Part shown: one piece after another, positions 1 through 9,618 of the stretch
How positions within the stretch are numbered: position 1 is the first letter of the stretch
How the letters are laid out: every line of letters starts with the position of its first letter
Program-made: the position numbers and the translations under genes
Notes under the pieces: model-generated
Database searches by the model: none
Told to the model about the DNA's origin: nothing
The model's input: only the letters and a program-made list of their open reading frames with translations
Assembly (NCBI GenBank): GCA_041649015.1
Contig: JBAZNU010000002.1
Location: 310,001-374,000, forward strand
Origin: Ignavibacteria bacterium
GTDB taxonomy: Bacteria > Bacteroidota > Ignavibacteria > Tepidaquicellales > Tepidaquicellaceae
Direction: 5' to 3'
Length of the DNA: 64,000 nt

Positions 1-1
1 T

Positions 2-2092
2 ATTGCAACAGACCCAGATCGTGAAGGTGAAGCAATTGCTTCTGATATTGCTGAAGAAATTAAAAAAGTAAATAAAAACATTAAAAGGGTATTATTCAAC
101 GAGATTACAAAATCTGGTGTTGATACCGCTATGAATAATCCTCTTGATATTGATGACAAGCTTGTCGAATCACAAATGGCAAGACGAGTTATGGACAGAA
201 TACTTGGTTACAAGGTAAGTCCTTTTCTTTGGAAGTCTTTTTTCTATGGTCTTTCTGCAGGAAGAGTTCAATCTGTAGCGCTGAAACTAATATGCGAAAA
301 AGAAGAAGAAGTACGAAAGTTTATTCCAAAGGAGTATTGGTCAATATTCGGAATATTCTCAAAGCCTTCAGGAAGCTCAAAACCATTCAACGCAAAATTA
401 TATAAAATTAATGATGAGATTGTTAAGTATAATGGAGATGAATTTTGTATTCACAACATTGATGAAGCTCATAAGATTATTGAAAATTTACGAAACAATA
501 AATTCAAAATTACAGATATTCAGGTAAAGGAAGTTAAACGAAATGCACCTCTTCCTTTCACTACATCTGTTCTTCAGCAGACTGCATCTTCAAAGCTTGG
601 ATTTACACCAAAAAGAACTATGCAGCTTGCACAGAAACTCTATGAAGGAGTCGAAATAAAGAAGGGTGAGGGCAATGTGGGTTTAATAACCTACATGCGT
701 ACAGACTCTTCACGAATCAGCAATGATGCAAAGAAAATGGCAAGTGATTTTGTTGTTAAAAATTACGGTAAAGAATATGTTTCCGGTATTGTAAAAGAAG
801 GTAAGCAGAAAGCAGTAAAAGCTCAAGATGCTCATGAGGCTATACGTCCTACTGACGTATTTATGACATCCGATAAGCTTAAGAAACTTGATAAAAGTGT
901 TCTTGCACTCTATACTTTAATTTGGCAGAGATTTGTTTCTTCTCAAATGATGCCAGCAGTCTTTGATCAAAAAACAATCTTGATAAAAGCTATAAATCCA
1001 ACAGGTAATAAAGTCGAATATATCTTCAAAGCAGTTGGTAGAATAACTAAATTTCTCGGATTTCTAAAAGTATATGAGGATACAGTTGAAGACCAAAACA
1101 ATTCTGGAGAGGATGATGAAATTTCGATGCTTCCAGAAGATATAAATATTGGCGATTTGCTCAAAGCTGCCAATATAAATAAGCAACAACATTTCACTTC
1201 ACCACCTGCTCGTTACACTGAAAGCAGTCTTATAAAGCAGCTTGATACACTCGGAATTGGAAGACCGAGTACTTTTGCATCTATTGTCTCGACGGTTATA
1301 GATAGAAAATATGTAGATCTTGTAGAGCGAAAATTGTTTGCAACAGAACTTGGTATTCAGGTTAATAAGATTCTACAAGAATATTTCCCAGATGTTATAA
1401 ATACAAAGTTCACTGCGGATATGGAAGAAGAACTTGATACCATAGCAAACGGTGAGAATTCATATAAAAATGTGCTTGATGATTTTTACATCCCGTTTAA
1501 TAACGATTTACAGCTAGCTGAAGCGGCTGCTCCCGGAATAAAGAAATCATTAATAGAAAAGACAGACATAAAATGTCCTGAATGCGGCGATACTGATGGT
1601 GGTGTTATGGTTAAGAAGTGGGGTAAGAATGGACTTTTTTATGCATGTAACAGGTATCCAAAGTGCAAAGGTACTTTATCTCATGAGGCAAATGCACCCA
1701 TTAAACAAAAACCAATTGATAATTTGACATGCCCTTTATGCAAATCTGAAATGCTTTTAAAAGTCGGACCTTATGGAAAATTTTATGGTTGTATTAATTA
1801 TCCCAAATGCAAAGGCATACTTCCGGTCACACTTGGCATAAAATGCCCTAAATGTAATAAAGGTGAAATATTAGAAAGACGAGGTGGTAAGCGTAGAACT
1901 ATATTTTACGGATGCACTAATTATCCTGAATGTGATTTTATAGAGAATGGGATGCCTGTTATAACGAAATGTGTAAGCTGTGGTAATGATTATATGGTTA
2001 AAAAGAAAACTCTGAAAGACGGAGAATTTTTATATTGTACCAAATGTAAACATAAAGAGATTCTTAAGGAAGATCATGCAGAAATCAAATAA
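2..2092 (+). CDS. topA: DNA topoisomerase I, 3' part (5' end outside window)
   Basis: Type IA topoisomerase that relaxes negatively supercoiled DNA by a transient 5'-phosphotyrosine link. The frame is open from base 2 and starts inside the TOPRIM acidic motif DPDREGE, so the N-terminus lies before the window. The ATG at 131 is internal and not the start. The active-site tyrosine is in YMRTDSS (codon 692-694). Four Cys4 zinc-ribbon modules close the protein (about 1570-2070), each with CPxC or CxxC pairs. This is the usual C-terminal DNA-binding tail of bacterial TopA. The stop codon overlaps the start of the next gene by 17 bases, so the two are translationally linked. The family call is certain; only the missing 5' end limits the annotation. 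Confidence 0.97.
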   Translation: MATDPDREGEAIASDIAEEIKKVNKNIKRVLFNEITKSGVDTAMNNPLDIDDKLVESQMARRVMDRILGYKVSPFLWKSFFYGLSAGRVQSVALKLICEKEEEVRKFIPKEYWSIFGIFSKPSGSSKPFNAKLYKINDEIVKYNGDEFCIHNIDEAHKIIENLRNNKFKITDIQVKEVKRNAPLPFTTSVLQQTASSKLGFTPKRTMQLAQKLYEGVEIKKGEGNVGLITYMRTDSSRISNDAKKMASDFVVKNYGKEYVSGIVKEGKQKAVKAQDAHEAIRPTDVFMTSDKLKKLDKSVLALYTLIWQRFVSSQMMPAVFDQKTILIKAINPTGNKVEYIFKAVGRITKFLGFLKVYEDTVEDQNNSGEDDEISMLPEDINIGDLLKAANINKQQHFTSPPARYTESSLIKQLDTLGIGRPSTFASIVSTVIDRKYVDLVERKLFATELGIQVNKILQEYFPDVINTKFTADMEEELDTIANGENSYKNVLDDFYIPFNNDLQLAEAAAPGIKKSLIEKTDIKCPECGDTDGGVMVKKWGKNGLFYACNRYPKCKGTLSHEANAPIKQKPIDNLTCPLCKSEMLLKVGPYGKFYGCINYPKCKGILPVTLGIKCPKCNKGEILERRGGKRRTIFYGCTNYPECDFIENGMPVITKCVSCGNDYMVKKKTLKDGEFLYCTKCKHKEILKEDHAEIK

Positions 2093-3041
2093 TCTTGTTT
2101 TATTAATTCACGAATTCCTTGATTATTTATATTTAATAAGAAATTATTCGCAAAACACGATTATTTCATATCAAACAGATTTAAAACAGTTTTATGATTT
2201 CATAATTCTTTCATACCATGGCAAAGCGGATTATTCTGAATCTGAAAAACTTAAACTATTCTTTGATATAAATAGTATTGATATACTAATTCTTAAATCA
2301 TTCATATCAGAACTTTTTGAAAAACAAAAGTTTAATATAAAGAAAGTACCCAAATTTTCAAACCGTTCAATCACAAGAAAAATCTCGGTTTTGAAATCTT
2401 TCTTTAAGTATCTTTATAAAAAAGGAATTATTAAAAGTAACCCTGCATCAGGGCTTGGTTTCCCAAAGATTGCCAAGAAACTTCCTTCTTTTCTCTCTCA
2501 GAATGAAATCAATAAACTTCTTGATAAGATCGGAAATGGCGAACTCAGTTTTATTAACAAAGCAATTATCGAATTATTCTATGGAACCGGTATCAGATTA
2601 AACGAATTAATAAACCTTAAATTATCAGATGTTAATTTCAGCAAGAAGACTATTAAGGTGATGGGAAAAGGCTCCAAACAACGAATTGTACCATATGGAA
2701 GCAAAGCTGACAATGCTCTAAAGGATTATTTACAAATAAGAGATATTGTTAATATTAATAAGCTTGATATACTTTTTGTCACAAAGAAGGGGAAAAAATT
2801 CGGACCTGTTGAATTACGCAGAATGGTAAATAAAAATCTTTCATCAGTAACAGACTTAAGGAAAAAATCACCCCATGTTCTTCGGCATTCTTTTGCAACC
2901 CATTTATTGGATAATGGCGCAGATATACGTGCAGTAAAGGATTTACTCGGACACGAGAATTTATCGACAACACAAATTTACACTCATGTAAACCCTGAAC
3001 AACTTAAAAAGGTTTATAAACAGGCTCATCCTAAAGCTTGA
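2076..3041 (+). CDS. xerC: Tyrosine recombinase XerC/XerD
   Basis: Site-specific tyrosine recombinase of 321 residues, expected to resolve chromosome dimers at dif together with a second Xer protein. The catalytic set is complete: R174 in GTGIRLNEL, K198 in MGKGSKQ, H267 and R270 in PHVLRH, H293 in LLGHENL and nucleophile Y302 in IYTHV. The N-terminal SAM-like core-binding domain spans about residues 8-115. A linked topA-xer pair is known from other bacteria (for example topA with the xerC homologue codV in Bacillus). XerC versus XerD cannot be decided from sequence alone; the linkage favours XerC. The gene starts inside the topA coding end. Confidence 0.93.
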   Translation: MQKSNNLVLLIHEFLDYLYLIRNYSQNTIISYQTDLKQFYDFIILSYHGKADYSESEKLKLFFDINSIDILILKSFISELFEKQKFNIKKVPKFSNRSITRKISVLKSFFKYLYKKGIIKSNPASGLGFPKIAKKLPSFLSQNEINKLLDKIGNGELSFINKAIIELFYGTGIRLNELINLKLSDVNFSKKTIKVMGKGSKQRIVPYGSKADNALKDYLQIRDIVNINKLDILFVTKKGKKFGPVELRRMVNKNLSSVTDLRKKSPHVLRHSFATHLLDNGADIRAVKDLLGHENLSTTQIYTHVNPEQLKKVYKQAHPKA

Positions 3042-3102
3042 ATAATCTTTTTATAGTAACTTTTTTTAGCTAATTTTGAATACTAAGAAATTTTAAAATA
3101 CA

Positions 3103-4192
3103 TTGTTTGATCAACAGAAATACAGATTAAAGGACTCGAGAGATAAACTAGAAACTCTAAGGAGGTATCTTTGAAATACCTAATAAGATAATCCGCTTAA
3201 CTGAATTAGAAAACCATTCTCAGGAAAATAATTTTTGGGGAGACCAGAAATCCGCACAAGTGATTCTTCAGGAAATATCTAATCTAAAGAAATGGATTGA
3301 AGATTTTAGCACAGCAGAAAAGATGCTTTCAGATGTGGATATATTGATGGAAATTGGTGAAGCAGAGAATGATGATTCACTTTCCGATGATGTTGACAAA
3401 GAAATATTAGCTTTTGAAAAATATCTTGAAGAATTAGAATTTAAGAATACACTATCTGATAAAGATGATAAGAATGACGCAATACTAACGATTAATTCCG
3501 GAGCAGGAGGTACTGAAGCTCAGGATTGGGCTGAAATGCTTATGAGAATGTACATAAGGTATGCAGAAAAGAACAAGTTCAAAGTTAACCTTGTGGACAG
3601 GCTTGACGGAGACGGAGCAGGCATAAAAAGTGCTACTTTGGAAGTTTCCGGGGATTATTCGTATGGTTATTTAAAAGCTGAGAACGGAGTACATCGTTTG
3701 GTTAGGATATCTCCTTTCGATGCAAATAAAAAGAGGCATACTTCCTTTGCCGCTGTTTTTGTTTCGCCGATAATTGATGATAATATTGATATAGAAATTA
3801 GTCCATCTGATATTAAGGTAGATACATTCAGAGCGGGTGGAGCCGGAGGTCAGAATGTTAATAAAGTTGAAACAGCAATAAGAATAACTCACATTCCTAC
3901 AGGAATTGTTGTACAATGCCAAAATGAGAGATCACAGCTTCAGAACAGGCAGAATGCTATGAAGATGCTACGTTCAAAACTGTATTTGATGGAAAAGGAA
4001 AAGCAACTTGAAAAACTAAATGATATTGAGAAATCTAAGAAAAAGATTGAATGGGGAAGTCAGATTAGGTCATACGTTTTTCATCCGTATAATATGGTAA
4101 AAGATCACAGGACAAATTATGAAACATCTGATACTCAATCAGTTATGAATGGTGAAATTGATGAATTTATAAGATCATATTTACTGAGCTAA
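3103..4192 (+). CDS. prfB: Peptide chain release factor 2, expressed by programmed +1 frameshift
   Basis: RF2 releases finished peptides at UGA and UAA codons. The gene is in two frames. A 23-codon leader starts at TTG 3103 and reads through LETLRRYL to CTT (3169-3171), then meets an in-frame TGA (3172-3174). Shifting by +1 at CTT-T continues from GAA 3173 to the stop at 4190-4192, giving about 362 residues, the usual RF2 length. The GGQ peptidyl-hydrolysis motif lies in RAGGAGGQ (Q250 of the fused product). The RF2 stop-codon recognition motif SPF is in RISPFDA. TTG 3103 is the only start candidate in the zero frame after the TAA at 3094. Read without the frameshift, the gene would look truncated at GTG 3260. 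The next gene starts directly after its stop. Confidence 0.95.
3159..3174 (+). promoter_or_regulatory. prfB programmed +1 frameshift site
   Basis: An internal Shine-Dalgarno-like AAGGAGG is followed by TAT CTT TGA. This has the same layout as the E. coli site (AGGGGG TAT CTT TGA). The SD-like element sits three bases before the slippery CTT codon, and TGA is the in-frame stop read by RF2 itself. In the known mechanism, low RF2 slows termination at this TGA and favours slippage, so RF2 controls its own synthesis. The frames on both sides join into one continuous RF2 sequence. Confidence 0.93.
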
Positions 4193-5410
4193 ATGAATTA
4201 CAAATACTTTATTGCAAAACGTTATTTATTTTCTAAAAAGGATTCTAAGTTCATATCCTTCATTACTTACATCTCAATCCTTGGTGTTACGCTGGGGGTA
4301 GCAACTCTCATTGTTGCAATCTCAATTCTAAGCGGTTTTGAAAAAGAGATAATGAATAAAGTTGCAGGACTTGTTTCTCACATACAAATACATTCATTTA
4401 AGTCTGAAGGAGTTAAAAATTATAAAGACGTAATAATTACAATAAATGACTCCATACCAGATGTGACAGCTGTTACTGCGTATGTGCAGAGAGAAGCAGT
4501 AATAAGATATAAAGAAAATGTTGAAGGGATAATGCTGAAGGGAGTAATTCAGGCGACCGATTTATCCTCAACCAGATACAATATTATTAAAGGAGAATAC
4601 AATATTCAACCTGTTGATACAATCTTTTCGAAATTAATTGTCGGTGATAAACTCGCTGAAAAGCTAAACATACAAGTCGGGAGCAAAGTAATAGTTTTCG
4701 GTTTACATGGCATACCGTCACCACTTAATACACCTAAAATTAAACAGTTTATAGTCAGTGGTATCTATGAAACGGGTTTGAGAGATTATGATGACATATT
4801 GATATACACAGACCTTAAAACAGCACAGTCTTTATTCAATTATGGAGAATATGTAACAGGAATTGAACTGAATGTAAAAGATATTGAAAACGTAGAAGCT
4901 TCAGTATCTAAAATAAAGCAAGTACTTGGATATCCTTTTTATCCAAGGTCATTGTTTAAGTTGTACAAGGGATTGTTTACGTGGGTAGAATTGCAGAAAG
5001 CACCTACCCCGATTGTTCTAGGCCTTATTATAATCGTTGCAGCATTTAACATTGTAGGTACACTACTTATGCTAGTACTTGAGAAGACTCAATCTGTTGG
5101 AATATTAAAAACATTAGGTGCTTCCAGAAAAGATATAATGCAGATATTTATTTTCGATGGAATAATAATAGGATTTATTGGGATAGTTTCAGGGAATATT
5201 CTTGGAATTGGTATAGCACTTGCAGAATTAAAGTTTAAATTCTTTTCGCTACCGGAATTTTATTACATGAAAAATGTACCAATCTTAATTGTTCCGGAGT
5301 ATATCGTGTTTATTTCAATCATCACAATTTTCTTAGTATTTTTAGCAACATTGGTACCAGCTTATCTTGCTTCGAAGTTTGATCCGGTAAAATCAATAAG
5401 ATTTAATTAA
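4193..5410 (+). CDS. LolC/LolE-type ABC transporter permease
   Basis: Integral membrane subunit of 405 residues of the FtsX/MacB superfamily, most like LolC/LolE, which extract lipoproteins from the inner membrane toward LolA. An N-terminal membrane segment follows the family opening (FIAKRYLFSKK, then ISILGVTLGVATLI). A periplasmic domain covers roughly residues 45-275. Three C-terminal membrane segments include the conserved region ending LVPAYLASKFDPVKSIR. The ATG follows the prfB stop without a gap. No ATPase (LolD) or LolA gene is in the window, so the cargo is inferred from family resemblance. An FtsX-like permease with another role is possible. Confidence 0.82.
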   Translation: MNYKYFIAKRYLFSKKDSKFISFITYISILGVTLGVATLIVAISILSGFEKEIMNKVAGLVSHIQIHSFKSEGVKNYKDVIITINDSIPDVTAVTAYVQREAVIRYKENVEGIMLKGVIQATDLSSTRYNIIKGEYNIQPVDTIFSKLIVGDKLAEKLNIQVGSKVIVFGLHGIPSPLNTPKIKQFIVSGIYETGLRDYDDILIYTDLKTAQSLFNYGEYVTGIELNVKDIENVEASVSKIKQVLGYPFYPRSLFKLYKGLFTWVELQKAPTPIVLGLIIIVAAFNIVGTLLMLVLEKTQSVGILKTLGASRKDIMQIFIFDGIIIGFIGIVSGNILGIGIALAELKFKFFSLPEFYYMKNVPILIVPEYIVFISIITIFLVFLATLVPAYLASKFDPVKSIRFN

Positions 5411-5412
5411 CA

Positions 5413-6105
5413 ATGCAGCTGGATAAATCAAAAGAAAATATTAGTGCTATGTTCGATGATATTGCCGCGAAGTATGATTTTCTTAACCATGCTTTTACAG
5501 CAAACTTAGACAAATCATGGAGACGTAAAATAATTAGTCATATCTCAGAAAATAAAATAAAAGCAGAAAGGATAATTGATCTTGCTTCAGGTACAGGGGA
5601 TATGGCAATAGAATTGCTTAAACTTGAACCTCAAAAGGTTCTTTCTTTTGATATATCTCCTAATATGCTTGAGCTTCAGAAGAAGAAAATTCAAAACAAA
5701 AAAGTAGAAATACAGTTAGCGGATTCAGAAAATATGCCTGTTGACAGTGGGAGCATTGATATAGTGACAATATCATTCGGTATCCGGAATTTCGAAAATT
5801 TAGAAAAATCTTTAAAAGAAATTTACAGAGTTCTTAAACATGATGGTATGCTAATTGTGTTGGAGATGTTCAGCTTAGAGAAGAAAAATTCGATATTTAA
5901 GATATATTTCACGATGATAATGCCTGCATTAGGCAGGATAATTTCGAGAAGTAATATTGCTTACTCTTATTTACATACGTCTGTGATGAATTTCAAGACC
6001 GTCAATGAATTTATTGATATTGCTTCTAAAAATGGTTTTGTATTAAAATACAAGAAAAACAACTTTAGAAAGTTTGTTTATTCAGTTTATCTTAGAAAGC
6101 TTTAA
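5413..6105 (+). CDS. menG: Demethylmenaquinone methyltransferase
   Basis: Class I SAM-dependent C-methyltransferase (UbiE/MenG family, 230 residues) that makes menaquinone from demethylmenaquinone in the last step of the pathway. The family start MFDDIAAKYDFLN is present. Motif I is DLASGTGDMA, and the family block SFGIRNF, followed by YRVLKHDGMLIVLE, is intact. Membrane menaquinone is the expected quinone in this bacterial group, so MenG is preferred over UbiE. The gene starts two bases after the permease stop. Co-transcription with prfB and the permease is likely. Confidence 0.93.
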   Translation: MQLDKSKENISAMFDDIAAKYDFLNHAFTANLDKSWRRKIISHISENKIKAERIIDLASGTGDMAIELLKLEPQKVLSFDISPNMLELQKKKIQNKKVEIQLADSENMPVDSGSIDIVTISFGIRNFENLEKSLKEIYRVLKHDGMLIVLEMFSLEKKNSIFKIYFTMIMPALGRIISRSNIAYSYLHTSVMNFKTVNEFIDIASKNGFVLKYKKNNFRKFVYSVYLRKL

Positions 6106-6134
6106 ATTAATTTATTAAAATATACCTTACTAAT

Positions 6135-7952
6135 ATGACTTTCAGAAAGATTATTTTACTCGTTTCTATTAGTTTAGCATTCACTTTAGAATTATTTCCC
6201 GCATATCTCTCCTTTGAACCTGTAACGCTTATACAGCCGAATGGTAAGATACTATATATTTATGCTAGTGGTGATGAATTTTATAACTGGCTTCATGATG
6301 CAGAAGGTTACACTATAATTCAAAATTCAAAATCTGGTTATTATTGCTATGCAGTCCTTGAAGGAGGTTCTATTGTTGCTTCAAAATATATTGTTGGTGC
6401 CGCAAATCCTTTACTAACAGGATTTCAAAAGTGGTTAACAGTTCCTGAAAGTGAAATAATAAAGAAAAGGAATGAGTTTTATACGAATTCACCTCAAGAT
6501 ATAGGTGATGCACCTAAAACTGGAGTTATAAACAATTTAGTAGTATATATCAGATTTGCTGGAGAAAACGAGTTTACTGATTCATTGGTATATTATGACC
6601 GCTTGTTTAATCTTAGTGTTCCCGGTACTAATTCGATGAAAAATTATTTTAAGGAAGTTTCTTATAATCAGCTAAGTATTGGAACGTCATTTTATCCGAC
6701 GACAACGAATGCGTTTGTTGCTTCATACAAGGATACATCAGTCAGAGCCTATTTCAAACCATATAATGAAACATCCAATCCATTAGGATATTCATCTGCT
6801 AATAAGACTGAGAGGGAACATTCATTGCTGAATAGAGCATGTCAGTATATAGCAAATATGGTACCTGATACTTTAAATCTTGACGGAGACGAGGATGGAA
6901 GGATTGATAATGTTTGCTTCATAGTTTACGGAAGTTCAACTGCATGGGCTGATTTATTATGGCCGCATATGTGGTCATTATATTCTCAAAACGTTTATAT
7001 AAGAGGGAAGAGAGTTTATACTTATAATTTCCAGATTCAAAATAGTTTAAAAAGCAGTGGAGTAGGTGTTCTATGCCATGAGATGTTTCATTCTTTAGGT
7101 GCTCCCGATTTATATCATTATACAAGTAACGGAATAAATCCGATGAGCAGATGGGATGTGATGGATGCCAATCAAAATCCTCCTCAGCATATGTGCACAC
7201 ATATGAAGATGAAATACGGGACATGGATATCATCCATACCTACGATTTTCTCACCCGGAACGTATACTTTAAAATATACTCTTTCCCCAACAAATAATGC
7301 ATACAAAATAATAACTCCATTTTCATCAATTGAATATTTTGTTGTTGAATTTCGCAGAAAGCTCTCTGTATTTGAGAATTCGATACCGGGAGATGGTATG
7401 CTAATAATGAGAATCAATTCAACGCGAAACGGAAATGCAAACGGACCGCCTGATGAAGTATATGCATACAGGCCAAACGGTACTTTGAACGCAAATGGAA
7501 GCCCGCTGCAAGCTCATTATTGTCTGGAAGTAGGTAGAACAGCAATTAATAATACAACAAATCCTTCTCCTTTCCTCTTAGATGGAGCTCAAGGAGGATT
7601 AAATATCGATAATGTAGGTTCGTATCAAGATTCAATAATTTCTTTCACTATCGGCACATTAACAAGTATTAATAACAATGTTGTACCGATAAAAACAAGC
7701 TTATCTCAAAACTATCCAAATCCATTTAATCCTGCTACGGAAATTGAGTACAGTATATCGAAATCGGGGAATGTTTCACTAATTGTGTATGATATTCTTG
7801 GGAAAGAAGTATCAGTTTTGGTTAATGAAATGCAAAATCCGGGGAATTATAGGGTGCAGTATGACGCATCAGCATTGACTTCTGGTATCTATTTCTATAA
7901 AATCAATTCAGAAGGATTTAGTGATATTAAGCGAATGATGTTAATTAAATGA
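6135..7952 (+). CDS. Secreted M6-family metalloprotease with T9SS sorting domain
   Basis: Protein of 605 residues with an N-terminal signal peptide (hydrophobic stretch within residues 5-22). The zinc-binding motif HEMFH is at residues 315-319 in the context CHEMFHSLGAPDLYHY, which matches M6 (immune inhibitor A-like) peptidases. The C-terminus from about residue 522 is a T9SS type A sorting domain: QNYPNPFNPATEI, then LIVYDILGKEV, ending in IKRMMLIK. It is expected to be exported by Sec and then released or anchored by the type IX system. The start is 29 bases after menG. The peptidase substrate is unknown. It is one of three T9SS cargo proteins in the window. Confidence 0.9.
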   Translation: MTFRKIILLVSISLAFTLELFPAYLSFEPVTLIQPNGKILYIYASGDEFYNWLHDAEGYTIIQNSKSGYYCYAVLEGGSIVASKYIVGAANPLLTGFQKWLTVPESEIIKKRNEFYTNSPQDIGDAPKTGVINNLVVYIRFAGENEFTDSLVYYDRLFNLSVPGTNSMKNYFKEVSYNQLSIGTSFYPTTTNAFVASYKDTSVRAYFKPYNETSNPLGYSSANKTEREHSLLNRACQYIANMVPDTLNLDGDEDGRIDNVCFIVYGSSTAWADLLWPHMWSLYSQNVYIRGKRVYTYNFQIQNSLKSSGVGVLCHEMFHSLGAPDLYHYTSNGINPMSRWDVMDANQNPPQHMCTHMKMKYGTWISSIPTIFSPGTYTLKYTLSPTNNAYKIITPFSSIEYFVVEFRRKLSVFENSIPGDGMLIMRINSTRNGNANGPPDEVYAYRPNGTLNANGSPLQAHYCLEVGRTAINNTTNPSPFLLDGAQGGLNIDNVGSYQDSIISFTIGTLTSINNNVVPIKTSLSQNYPNPFNPATEIEYSISKSGNVSLIVYDILGKEVSVLVNEMQNPGNYRVQYDASALTSGIYFYKINSEGFSDIKRMMLIK

Positions 7953-8284
7953 GTTTAGATAGTTGAAAAGAACGGATTAGATTTTATAGAACAACGTACT
8001 TTTTGTTTTTAGGTAATTAGTATATCACACTTAAATATATGTAATTTTAGAAAGATATACGTACATTTTATATAAGGATTTACCTATTTTGGGTATGAGT
8101 AAGGATACTTTTAAGTGTAAATAATCTGGATATGAAGTGGATTTTATTTGGATTTTAAGTGCTGGTAAGATGAAAGAATTTTGGATTCTTTTAAAAGAGG
8201 CAGAAAACTTGTTAAATAAGAATGTTAACTTCGTTTGTTAATATGCTTAATTAACTCCAAAATATATGTTTCTGAGGAATATGA
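7953..8284. other. Gene-free stretch between convergent genes
   Basis: I found no ORF of convincing length on either strand. There is an inverted pair ACACTTAAA (8027-8035) and TTTAAGTGT (8110-8118), with a further TTTTAAGTG at about 8154-8162. The arms are about 75 bases apart and there is no T-run, so this is not a clear terminator. Otherwise it is plain AT-rich sequence. Confidence 0.5.
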
Positions 8285-9028
8285 TTAATCTAATTTTGAT
8301 ATAATAACGTATTTGCCAACCCTGCTTTGCTGATTGTTGTCATCTGCATCCCAAAGACCTTGATTGAAGATAACAGAATATGCAATATCTTTATCAAGTA
8401 AAGTCTCTAACTCACTTATTTTTATATAAGATTTGCCAATTTTTATAAAGTAATTTATTCCCTGTATATTTAGGAAGTAATCGTAGACTCCTTCATTAAT
8501 TTTTCCTGCTTTATTTTCAAAAGGCTGTTTAAAAACCTTACCTTTAATTGTAATCGGTTGATGGATATATTCTCTAATATACTTAATATCAAAACTCGAA
8601 GTATCGCCTTCTACTCTGGTGTTTACTGTTCCGAATCCAGAGAAATCATAAATTATTCTTTTGGGGAAATCGTGATTGAGGTTTTCAAATATAAACACCT
8701 CATCTTTATAATTCTTCAAGGTGAAACATATTTCACCCTGCGGATTTTCAGGGTCCTGTTCCAAGATTGTAGCACAATATTGTAACTCATTCTCTTTGTT
8801 AATAACACGCATTGTTTCTGACAGCATTGAACCACCCTGATATTCATAAATTGTTTTACCAACAAGCTCACCTTCAGCAGAAATTTCCCATATTTCTGTT
8901 GTCTTATCTTTATCAGTTGTTGATGAATATTGACCGTAGAAAAGGTGAGTAGGGTAAACAATAGACTGAGAATATCCATTTATGTAACAAAACAAGGTTA
9001 CGAAAAATATAACAAATATTGTCTTCAT
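8285..9028 (-). CDS. Secreted protein with DUF6265-like N-terminal domain
   Basis: Protein of 247 residues with a clear signal peptide (hydrophobic residues about 4-19, cleavage near GYSQS). Residues about 30-150 resemble the DUF6265 pattern: EIWEIS, GELVGKT, GGSMLSETMR, then FIFENLNHDFPKRIIY. The FENxxHDFPxRI block is the most telling. The C-terminal 90 residues are not recognised. The family has no known biochemical role, so none is assigned. It is convergent with the M6 peptidase gene and separated from leuD by a terminator, so it appears to be a single-gene unit. Confidence 0.75.
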   Translation of the reverse strand: MKTIFVIFFVTLFCYINGYSQSIVYPTHLFYGQYSSTTDKDKTTEIWEISAEGELVGKTIYEYQGGSMLSETMRVINKENELQYCATILEQDPENPQGEICFTLKNYKDEVFIFENLNHDFPKRIIYDFSGFGTVNTRVEGDTSSFDIKYIREYIHQPITIKGKVFKQPFENKAGKINEGVYDYFLNIQGINYFIKIGKSYIKISELETLLDKDIAYSVIFNQGLWDADDNNQQSRVGKYVIISKLD

Positions 9029-9070
9029 GTTGAGAATTTGTTTTTCAATAATTTAACAATTATAAAACAA

Positions 9071-9097
9071 AAAACCCATAGTAAAACTATGGGTTTT
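9071..9097 (-). terminator. Intrinsic terminator downstream of leuD
   Basis: A perfect 12-bp stem, AAAACCCATAGT (9071-9082) and ACTATGGGTTTT (9086-9097), has a 3-base loop. T-rich tracts follow on either strand, so it could work in both directions. On the minus strand it lies directly after leuD, and on that strand it also precedes the DUF6265-like gene. Confidence 0.9.
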
Positions 9098-9120
9098 TTT
9101 GATGAAACTAAGATTTTTAT

Positions 9121-9618
9121 TTATTTTGCGTATTTTGCTAAGACTTTCTTTCTTGTATAAGCGACAAGACCACCGGCTTCAACGATTGCCATACGAGCTG
9201 CAGGAAGAGGGACAGTAGCAAATTCTTTTCCTTTTGTTTTATTAACCACTTTGTCTCCTACTAATTCGATTTCATCTCCTAAGTCAGCTTCTATATCAGG
9301 ACAAGTAATAAGATTAAGTCCGAGGTTAATTGCATTTTGCAAGAATATACGTGCATAATCTTTTGCAATAACTACAAGACCGTGTCCAAAAATTGTTGAC
9401 GCAGCTTGTTCACGTGAAGAACCACATCCAAAATTATTGCCGCCAATAATAACGCTACCAGCGGGATATTCTTTGGAATTAAGTTTTTGATTTAATTCAG
9501 TATAATCCGCAAAACAGAACTGAGGCGTTTCAGTCGGCAGTACTGTAGCCATGTATCTTCCCGGATAGATAGCATCCGTGGAAATATCATTACCGAAAAT
9601 ATATACTACTTTTCCCAT
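9121..9618 (-). CDS. leuD: 3-isopropylmalate dehydratase (or related hydro-lyase) small subunit
   Basis: Swivel-domain subunit (165 residues) of a two-subunit aconitase-family hydro-lyase. It carries the family motif NNFGCGSSREQA and the start GNDISTDAIYPGRY. It pairs with the large subunit, whose stop overlaps this ATG by one base (TAATG); AAAGGAG lies just upstream. Isopropylmalate isomerase of leucine synthesis is the default reading. No leuA or leuB is nearby, so homoaconitase-type or another substrate remains possible. The short length is that of the stand-alone small-subunit class. Confidence 0.85.
   Translation of the reverse strand: MGKVVYIFGNDISTDAIYPGRYMATVLPTETPQFCFADYTELNQKLNSKEYPAGSVIIGGNNFGCGSSREQAASTIFGHGLVVIAKDYARIFLQNAINLGLNLITCPDIEADLGDEIELVGDKVVNKTKGKEFATVPLPAARMAIVEAGGLVAYTRKKVLAKYAK

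Noticed and set aside
3260..4192. prfB as a truncated gene starting at GTG 3260
   Set aside because: The upstream frame joins perfectly through the CTT-TGA frameshift site, so the gene is full length.
8027..8118. Inverted repeat ACACTTAAA/TTTAAGTGT as a terminator
   Set aside because: The arms are about 75 bases apart with no T-run.
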